From: Gemmatimonadota bacterium
GTDB lineage: Bacteria; Gemmatimonadota; Gemmatimonadetes; JACCXV01; JAHWKZ01
Direction of reading: 5' to 3'
DNA length: 5,766 nt
Assembly: GCA_019347645.1 (NCBI GenBank)
Contig: JAHWKZ010000089.1
Span: 1 to 5,766, forward strand
Shown here: in pieces, positions 1 to 4,815 of the stretch
Numbering within the stretch: position 1 is the first letter of the stretch
Layout of the letters: each line of letters starts with the position of its first letter
Notes under the pieces: model-generated
The model's database searches: none
Seen by the model: only the letters and a program-made list of their open reading frames with translations
What the model was told of the DNA's origin: nothing
Translations under genes and position numbers: made by a program

Positions 1-162
1 ATCGCCACCGACAGCGCGCGCGTCGGCCGTGCGAGGAAGTGGGCGCAGCGGCTGGCGAAGCCGTGCCGGAAGCTGTTCGTGGCGCAGCCGATGCCGGAGC
101 TGGAGGTCCCGCGGAGATCGAGCGGCGGGAGCCGGGGCAAGGTACTCGAACGGACCCTCTGA
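1..162 (+). CDS. C-terminal end of an unrecognised protein (5' truncated by window)
   Basis: Frame 1 is open from the window edge to a TGA at 160-162 and gives 53 residues. I read it as coding because 49 of its 53 codons end in G or C, the bias seen in the clear genes here, while the overlapping frame that starts at 39 lacks this bias. The peptide begins IATDSARVGRARKWAQRL and has 13 Lys/Arg against 4 Asp/Glu, with a Gly/Ser/Arg-rich segment at about residues 38-47. That suggests a basic, probably flexible C-terminal tail. No motif or family is recognisable and no function is proposed. It reads in the same direction as the cyclase gene but ends 88 bp before it, so the two could be co-transcribed or separate. 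Only the upstream sequence can identify it. Confidence 0.5.
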   Translation: MATDSARVGRARKWAQRLAKPCRKLFVAQPMPELEVPRRSSGGSRGKVLERTL

Positions 163-175
163 ACGCGGGCACGGG

Positions 176-205
176 TTGTCCCAGACCGGAGCTCCGAGGT
201 AAATT
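176..205 (+). promoter_or_regulatory. Candidate sigma70-type promoter with a palindrome in its spacer
   Basis: TTGTCC (176-181) and TAAATT (200-205) each match the -35 and -10 consensus at 4 of 6 positions and are separated by 18 bp. The -10 lies in a short AT-rich patch (200-230) that stands out in this GC-rich sequence. A transcript would start near 212, leaving a leader of about 39 nt before the GTG at 251. The spacer contains the perfect 10-bp palindrome CGGAGCTCCG (187-196), a place where a repressor or activator dimer could bind. Both elements are inferred from sequence only, and phyla with unusual sigma factors may not use this consensus. Confidence 0.3.
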
Positions 206-240
206 AGCTTGCCCTCGTAAAAGTCTTCATCGTGACGAAA

Positions 241-245
241 GGGAG
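241..245 (+). promoter_or_regulatory. Ribosome binding site for the DUF4242-cyclase gene
   Basis: GGGAG, preceded by GAAA, lies 5 nt before the GTG at 251. It favours this GTG over the in-frame ATG at 263, which would remove the first four residues (MPLY) of the DUF4242 beta strand and would place the Shine-Dalgarno 17 nt away. Confidence 0.6.
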
Positions 246-250
246 CCGCC

Positions 251-1093
251 GTGCCCCTCTACATGGACATTCACACCGGCCTCGACGCGACCGCGGACGA
301 CGTGCAGGCCGCGCACCTGAGCGACCTCGAGGCGCAGGAGAAGTTCGGGGTCCGGTATCTCCGGTACTGGTTCAACCCGGGCGCCGGCACCGTCTGCTGC
401 CTCGTCGACGCCCCCCACCCCGAGGCGGCCCAGAACTGCCACCTCGAGGCGCACGGCCTGGCGGCCGACAAGATCATCCAGGTCGAGGACGAGATCGTCG
501 AGGCGTTCCTCGGCGACAGCGCGGACGCGGGCACGGGCCGCATGGTCGACCGCACGGGCAAACCCGACGGCGGGCTTCGGACCGTCCTGTTCACGGACAT
601 GGCGGGGTCGACGTCGATGACCCAGCGGCTGGGTGACGCCGAGGCGATGAAGGTCATGAGGGCCCATGACGGGCTCGTCCGGCGAGAGATCGAGGCGCGC
701 CGCGGCCGGGTGATTAAGCACACCGGCGACGGTCACATGGCCGTTTTCTCGACCGCCTCCGCGGCCATCCACGCGGCGATCGCGATCCAGAAGGCCTTCC
801 ACGGCCACAACGAGCGCGTTCCCGACCGGCCGATCTCGGTTCGGATCGGGATGAGCGCCGGTGAGCCGGTGGACGAGGGGCAGGATCTCTTCGGCGCCAC
901 GGTCCAGCTCGCCCGGCGAGTCTGCGACGCGGCGTCGGAGGGGGCGATCTACGTTTCCAACGTGGTCTGCGAACTGTGTCTGGGGAAGGACTTCACCTTC
1001 TCGAGTCTCGGGGAGATGCAGCTCAAAGGCTTCGCCGAGCCCGTTCGCGTCCACGAGGTCGCCTGGTCCAGCGCCAAGCCCCCCGCCGCCTGA
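251..1093 (+). CDS. DUF4242 (SCO4226-like nickel-binding) domain fused to class III adenylate cyclase
   Basis: A 280-residue soluble protein with no signal peptide or membrane segment. Residues 1-88 are a DUF4242 domain, the family of the small Streptomyces nickel-binding protein SCO4226. Possible ligands visible are His23, Cys49, Cys50, Cys63, His64 and His68; which of these bind metal is not known. A short linker (89-108) leads to a class III nucleotide cyclase domain (about 109-271). Metal-binding aspartates are Asp116 (FTDMAGST) and Asp160 (KHTGDG). Lys156 and Asp212 (QDLFG) occupy the adenine-selecting positions, which predicts ATP to cAMP. Arg223 is the transition-state arginine, but the usual Asn of VNLAAR is Gln219. 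The domain should work as a homodimer. By inference, the DUF4242 part senses a metal or small ligand and tunes cyclase activity. The gene starts at GTG, stands alone on its strand and converges with the transporter gene. The domain calls are firm; the sensing role is a guess. Confidence 0.9.
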   Translation: MPLYMDIHTGLDATADDVQAAHLSDLEAQEKFGVRYLRYWFNPGAGTVCCLVDAPHPEAAQNCHLEAHGLAADKIIQVEDEIVEAFLGDSADAGTGRMVDRTGKPDGGLRTVLFTDMAGSTSMTQRLGDAEAMKVMRAHDGLVRREIEARRGRVIKHTGDGHMAVFSTASAAIHAAIAIQKAFHGHNERVPDRPISVRIGMSAGEPVDEGQDLFGATVQLARRVCDAASEGAIYVSNVVCELCLGKDFTFSSLGEMQLKGFAEPVRVHEVAWSSAKPPAA

Positions 1094-1106
1094 CCGGTCC
1101 CTTACC

Positions 1107-1128
1107 GGAGTAGCGTAGCCGCTACTCC
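1107..1128. terminator. Perfect 9-bp hairpin between convergent genes, probable bidirectional terminator
   Basis: GGAGTAGCG (1107-1115) and CGCTACTCC (1120-1128) are perfectly complementary around the 4-nt loop TAGC. The stem sits 13 bp past the cyclase stop and includes the stop codon of the opposing transporter gene (1122-1124). Neither side is followed by a run of T, so it is not a classical intrinsic terminator. It may block read-through from both directions, protect 3' ends, or work with Rho. A second, shorter hairpin, CCGGT-CCCTT-ACCGG (1094-1108), overlaps its left arm and would compete with it. Confidence 0.5.
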
Positions 1129-2648
1129 ACGTCCCCCATCAGCCGCTTCACGAACGGGCTCAACAGCAGCGCGGCGACACCGGCGGCGCCGATGATCATC
1201 GCGACGTTGCCGAACAGCGCCGCCGGGGCGAGCTGCTCGAGCTGCCCGGCCACCAGACCGGCGATCAGGTTGCCGAGCGCGGTGGCGATGAACCACACGC
1301 CCATCATCTGACCCACCGTCCCCTTCGGCGCGAGCTTGGTCATCGACGAAAGCCCGACCGGGCTGAGCGCGAGCTCCCCGCTGGTGTGGAGGAAGTACGT
1401 CACCACCAGCCAGGCCGGAGAGACGAGGGCGGTCTCCGACGCGTTCGCCGCGCCCCAGGCGATGACGAAGAAACCGGTGGCGAGGGCCACCAGGCCGAGC
1501 GCGAACTTGACCGGGATGGAGGGATTGGCGTTCCGCCGGTCGAGCGCCACCCACAGGGAGCCGAACAGCGGGGCCAGGAGGATGATGAAGATGGGGTTGA
1601 TCGACTGGAGCCAGGACGCCGGCGCCGTTCGACCGAGGACGCTCCGGTCGGTGAGCCGCTCGGCGAAGAGGTTGAGCGTGGAGCCGGCCTGCTCGAAGCC
1701 GGACCAGAAGATCGCCGCCAGCAGGAAGAGCCACAGGATCACCATCAGGCGTCTCTTCTCGAGCGTCGTGTAGCCGCCGGCGATCAGCAGGTAGGCGAAG
1801 TAGGCGAGGGTGATGACGACGATGACCACGCCCAGGCTCTGGGCCACCCGCTGGAGGGGCACGGTGATCGCGCCGGTGACGGTCGCCGCGATCAGGGCCA
1901 GCAACGCCAGGCCGGCGATCGCGAGCGTGCGGTAGAAGCTCCGCGCGCGGTGAGCGAGGGCTTCGGGGCCTTCGCTCGGTCGCTCGCCCACGCCCCCCAG
2001 ATGCCTCCAGCCCAGACGGTACTGGATCAGCCCCAGGACCATCCCGATCCCCGCCAGCGAGAACCCCCAGTGCCAGTTGTACCCCTCGCCGAAGAGCCCA
2101 CACAGGATCGGACCCAGGAAGGCACCCAGATTGATCCCCATGTAGTAGATCGAGTAGCCCGCGTCGCGCCGCGCCCCACCCTCCGGATAGAGGTCCCCGA
2201 CCATGGCGCTGACGTTGGGCTTCAGCAGCCCGGTTCCGATCACGATCAGCCCGAGCCCGGCGTAGAAGGTGCCGATCGTCGGGACCGCCATCGAGAAATG
2301 GCCGGCGGCGATGATGCACCCGCCCACGAAGACGGCGTGGCGCTGCCCCCACAGCTTGTCGGCGACCCATCCGCCGGGAAGCGCGAGGAGGTAGACCATC
2401 GCGGTGTACAGGCCGTAGATCGCGCCCGCCGTGGCGTCGGAGAAGCCGAGGCCGGGGTTCTCGCCGGTGACGGCGTCGACCATGAACAGGACCAGCAACG
2501 CCCGCATCCCGTAGTAGGAGAAGCGCTCCCACATCTCGGTAAAGAACAGCGTCCCGAGTCCGCGGGGATGGCCGAACCACTCGGTCCCGCTCCGGAGAGC
2601 GGCTTCCGCGCGTGGTTCGACGGCTTCGGTGGCGGGATCCTTGGTCAC
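1122..2648 (-). CDS. POT/PTR family proton-coupled oligopeptide transporter (DtpT-like)
   Basis: An inner-membrane symporter of 508 residues that should import di- and tripeptides with protons, close to the usual bacterial POT length. The hydrophobic pattern fits the 14-helix bacterial layout. Family hallmarks are all present. The ExxERF motif on helix 1 is Glu38, Glu41, Arg42 and Phe43, followed by YYG. The first PTR2 signature is at about 92-118 (GGWVADKLWG) and the second at about 165-177 (YSIYYMGINLGAF). Lys143 (LLKPN), Glu319 (FWSGFEQAG) and Glu425 (TSGELALSPVGLS) match residues used for proton coupling and peptide binding in this family. The GTG start follows the citrate synthase TGA with no gap, and a stronger independent Shine-Dalgarno is absent, so translation probably depends on coupling. 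The next in-frame Met (39) would cut into ExxERF. Exact substrate range cannot be told from sequence. Confidence 0.93.
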   Translation of the reverse strand: MTKDPATEAVEPRAEAALRSGTEWFGHPRGLGTLFFTEMWERFSYYGMRALLVLFMVDAVTGENPGLGFSDATAGAIYGLYTAMVYLLALPGGWVADKLWGQRHAVFVGGCIIAAGHFSMAVPTIGTFYAGLGLIVIGTGLLKPNVSAMVGDLYPEGGARRDAGYSIYYMGINLGAFLGPILCGLFGEGYNWHWGFSLAGIGMVLGLIQYRLGWRHLGGVGERPSEGPEALAHRARSFYRTLAIAGLALLALIAATVTGAITVPLQRVAQSLGVVIVVITLAYFAYLLIAGGYTTLEKRRLMVILWLFLLAAIFWSGFEQAGSTLNLFAERLTDRSVLGRTAPASWLQSINPIFIILLAPLFGSLWVALDRRNANPSIPVKFALGLVALATGFFVIAWGAANASETALVSPAWLVVTYFLHTSGELALSPVGLSSMTKLAPKGTVGQMMGVWFIATALGNLIAGLVAGQLEQLAPAALFGNVAMIIGAAGVAALLLSPFVKRLMGDVE

Positions 2649-3941
2649 TCAGTCCCGCGGGGTTCGCTCGTCCTCGCCGACGTAGACCTGCCGAGGGCGG
2701 GCGATGCGCTGGTCCTCGTCCTCGAGCATCTCCTGCCATTGGGCCAGCCATCCGGCCGTACGCGGGATCGCGAAGAGGACCGGGAACATCGCGGTCGGGA
2801 ATCCCATGGCCTGGTAGATGATGCCCGAGTAGAAATCGACGTTCGGGTAGAGGTTCCGCTCCACGAAGTAGTCGTCCTCCAGGGCGATGCGCTCCAGCTC
2901 GACGGCGATGTCGATCAGCGGGTTCTTTCCGGTCACCTCGAAGACGTCCTCGGCGAGCTCACGGAGGATCTTCGCGCGCGGGTCGTAGTTCTTGTAGACC
3001 CGATGGCCGAAGCCCATCAGTCGGAAATCGCCATCCTTCACGCGCTCGACGTATTTCGGGACCTCGTCGACGTGGCCGATCTCCTCCAGCATCTTCAGCA
3101 CGCGCTCGTTGGCGCCGCCGTGGAGCGGCCCGTAGAGCGCCGCGGCGGCCCCGGCCACGGAGACATAGGGGTCGGCGTGGCTCGAGCCGATGTTGCGCAT
3201 CGCGTTCGCGCTGCAGTTCTGCTCGTGGTCGGCGTGGAGGATGAACAGCACGTCGAGCGCGCGCTCGAGGACGGGGTCGGGGTCGTACTCCAGTTCGGTG
3301 GTCTTGAACATCATGTTCAGGAAGTTGCCGGTGTACGAGAGATTGTTGTCGGGATAGGAGTAGGGCATCCCGATCGAGTACCGGTAGGCGAACGCCGCGA
3401 TGGTCGGCATCTTGGCGATCAGCCGGATGATCTGGGATCGTCGCACCTCGGGCTCGTCGATCCGCCGCGACTCCGGGTAGAAGGTCGACAGCGCGGCCAC
3501 GGTGCTGACGAGCATCCCCATCGGATGCGCGTCGTAGCGGAAGCCGTCGAGGAACTTCTTGATCTTCTCGTGGATGATCGTATGGTGGGTGATCTCGTGA
3601 TCCCACGTCTCGAGCTCGTCCCCGGTCGGCAGCTCCCCGTGCAGGACCAGGTACGCGACCTCGAGGAACGAGTAGCCTTCCGCGAGCTCCTGTATGGGAT
3701 AACCGCGATAGCGGAGAATCCCTTTCTCGCCGTCGATGAACGTGATCGCGCTCTTGCAGGATGCCGTGTTGGTGAATCCGGGGTCGTAGGTCAGGAGCCC
3801 GAAATCGTCCTCGGAACCCTTGATCTCGCGGAGGTCGAGCGATTTGATCGCGGCGCCGTAGGTCGGATAGGTCCCGTAGAGGATGTCGACCTCGAACGTC
3901 TCGCCGGTCCGATTGTCGGTGATGGTCAGCGTATCGGGCAC
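2649..3941 (-). CDS. gltA: Type II citrate synthase
   Basis: Condenses acetyl-CoA with oxaloacetate to citrate, the entry step of the TCA cycle, in the cytoplasm. It has 430 residues, the usual length, with the N-terminal beta domain (about 1-50) that marks the hexameric type II enzymes of Gram-negative bacteria, and it aligns almost without gaps to E. coli GltA. Catalytic residues are His274 (GPLHGGAN), His313 (GFGHRVYKNYDPRA) and Asp369 (PNVDFYSG). HADHEQN (236-242) and RTAGW (394-398) are substrate-binding segments. Of the E. coli NADH-inhibition residues, Tyr155, Arg173, Lys177, His120 and Thr121 are kept, but Arg109 and Cys206 of E. coli are His119 and Glu216 here. The start is GTG with a strong AGGAGG upstream. 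The gene abuts the peptide transporter downstream, and the two are read as an operon. A methylcitrate synthase is less likely because the N-terminal domain is of the GltA type. Confidence 0.96.
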   Translation of the reverse strand: MPDTLTITDNRTGETFEVDILYGTYPTYGAAIKSLDLREIKGSEDDFGLLTYDPGFTNTASCKSAITFIDGEKGILRYRGYPIQELAEGYSFLEVAYLVLHGELPTGDELETWDHEITHHTIIHEKIKKFLDGFRYDAHPMGMLVSTVAALSTFYPESRRIDEPEVRRSQIIRLIAKMPTIAAFAYRYSIGMPYSYPDNNLSYTGNFLNMMFKTTELEYDPDPVLERALDVLFILHADHEQNCSANAMRNIGSSHADPYVSVAGAAAALYGPLHGGANERVLKMLEEIGHVDEVPKYVERVKDGDFRLMGFGHRVYKNYDPRAKILRELAEDVFEVTGKNPLIDIAVELERIALEDDYFVERNLYPNVDFYSGIIYQAMGFPTAMFPVLFAIPRTAGWLAQWQEMLEDEDQRIARPRQVYVGEDERTPRD

Positions 3942-3944
3942 CGT

Positions 3945-3953
3945 CTCCTCCTC
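3945..3953 (-). promoter_or_regulatory. Strong ribosome binding site for citrate synthase
   Basis: On the minus strand GAGGAGGAG contains a full AGGAGG (3952-3947) with 5 nt to the GTG at 3941. It is the strongest Shine-Dalgarno in the window and settles the GTG start. It fits high expression of a central-metabolism enzyme and could also supply ribosomes to the coupled transporter. Confidence 0.7.
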
Positions 3954-3990
3954 ATCGTATGGGTCGAGCGGGCGAACGAACGCGAAATCG

Positions 3991-4011
3991 TGCGATATCG
4001 ATCGATGCGAT
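3991..4011. promoter_or_regulatory. Palindrome flanked by direct repeats upstream of citrate synthase
   Basis: The 10-bp palindrome ATCGATCGAT (3997-4006) lies between two copies of TGCGAT (3991-3996 and 4006-4011) spaced 15 bp apart, about 50 bp before the citrate synthase start. It could be an operator in the 112-bp gap between this gene and the upstream VTT-domain gene. No convincing -35/-10 pair was found around it: TTGTAC on the minus strand (4024-4019) has no good -10 at the right distance. GATC-type repeats arise easily by chance, so this is weak. Confidence 0.2.
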
Positions 4012-4053
4012 CCTCAATGTACAAGATCCTCCGATGCCCGCTTGTCGGGACGA

Positions 4054-4641
4054 TTACGTCTCCGGTGCGAAGAAGGCCCGCCAGAGGCCGTAGGCGGTGC
4101 CCGCGATCGCCACCACGATCAGGGCCACGATGATGCCGGTGGCGACGTCGGATCTCAGCCACCTGACGAGCGTCTCGCCGAAGCGGCGGGCGAAGGTGGC
4201 CTCGAGGCCGAAGCGCGCCAGCCGCACCGCGGTGAAGGCGGCGAGGAAGCGCTTGAGGTCCAGGCCCAGCGCGCCGCCGGCCACGAGATAGCCGGTGTAG
4301 GGAAAGGGCGGAGGGACGATCGCCAGCGCGGCCACCGGCCACACGCCTCGCTCGACCCGTCGCCGGGCGCGGTCGAGCCGGGGCTTGGAAACGAACCGCT
4401 CGAGCCCGTGCTCGCCGATCCGGCCACCGACCCACCACGAGAACGAGGCGCCGATCACCGATCCGGCGGTCGCCAGCAGCGGCCACAGCCAGAATCGATC
4501 CGGCTCGCGGGCCGACAGGAAGATCACGATTCCGTCGAGGGCGAACGGAAGGAAGAAGACGGCCGAAGCGTCGAGAGCGGCGAGCGCGACCAGCCCCGGC
4601 GGGGTCAGCAGCCACGCGAAACCGCCGAGCAGGGCCCTCAC
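4054..4641 (-). CDS. YqaA/DedA-type VTT-domain membrane protein
   Basis: A small integral inner-membrane protein of 195 residues. Hydrophobic segments lie at about 10-43, 52-72, 101-123 and 166-190, with basic residues in the loop between (80-98). The VTT (SNARE-associated) features are a Gly-rich segment with SVIGASFSWWVGGRIG (61-76) and the PPPFPYTGYLVAGGALG region (110-126), leading to RFLAAFTAVRLARF. Acidic Asp24 and Asp36 and the arginines Arg140 and Arg143 resemble the acidic/arginine residues needed for function in E. coli DedA proteins such as YqjA, though I cannot align them exactly. DedA-superfamily proteins are linked to lipid carrier flipping and proton-dependent membrane homeostasis; the YqaA branch is poorly characterised, so the substrate is unknown. 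The start is GTG, with an in-frame TAA three codons upstream. It lies 112 bp before citrate synthase on the same strand and is divergent from the secreted protein gene. Confidence 0.85.
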   Translation of the reverse strand: MRALLGGFAWLLTPPGLVALAALDASAVFFLPFALDGIVIFLSAREPDRFWLWPLLATAGSVIGASFSWWVGGRIGEHGLERFVSKPRLDRARRRVERGVWPVAALAIVPPPFPYTGYLVAGGALGLDLKRFLAAFTAVRLARFGLEATFARRFGETLVRWLRSDVATGIIVALIVVAIAGTAYGLWRAFFAPET

Positions 4642-4815
4642 CTCTCGTTATCCTCGGTCCCACGAAGCTCGGCCATATCGAGAAGAGGATGGAAGAGGCG
4701 CCCGCGATGGGCAAGCCACCGCGTTCCGCTATCTTCGCGAAACTTCCGGCGATCCGCTTCCGTACGGGTCTTCGTCGTCCGAATTCGTCCACCCGCTTCG
4801 AATCGAGGCCGCTCC
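4642..4815. promoter_or_regulatory. Divergent intergenic region between VTT-domain gene and secreted Ig-like protein gene
   Basis: This 174-bp gap must carry promoters for both divergent genes. The open frames crossing it have poor third-position G/C, unlike the real genes, so it is read as non-coding. I looked for TTGACA/TATAAT-like pairs on both strands. The only near candidates (TATCTT at 4730-4735 on the plus strand, TTGCCC at 4714-4709 on the minus strand) have no partner at a proper distance. The promoters may belong to another sigma class. Confidence 0.35.
4651..4655 (-). promoter_or_regulatory. Ribosome binding site for the VTT-domain gene
   Basis: GAGGA on the minus strand, 9 nt before the GTG at 4641. 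Together with the in-frame TAA at 4648-4650 it fixes the start, since no earlier codon in this frame is possible and later candidates would delete the first hydrophobic segment. Confidence 0.5.

Noticed and set aside
39..320. A 93-codon plus-strand open frame starting at GTG 39
   Set aside because: Its third-position G/C is low compared with frame 1 over the same stretch, and it overlaps the start of the well-supported DUF4242-cyclase gene.
4037..4049. Possible hairpin CCCG-CTTGT-CGGG just after the VTT-domain stop codon
   Set aside because: The stem is only 4 bp and has no T-run, too weak to call a terminator.
1386..4133. A 915-codon open frame on the plus strand, antisense to both citrate synthase and the transporter
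   Set aside because: It is an effect of the strong G/C third-position bias of the two real genes on the other strand. Its translation is full of charged low-complexity runs and matches no family, while both minus-strand genes carry complete catalytic motifs.
3926..4792. A 288-codon minus-strand open frame overlapping the VTT-domain gene
   Set aside because: It is in another frame from the VTT gene, is Arg/Pro-rich without motifs, and its upstream part (4642-4792) has poor third-position G/C.
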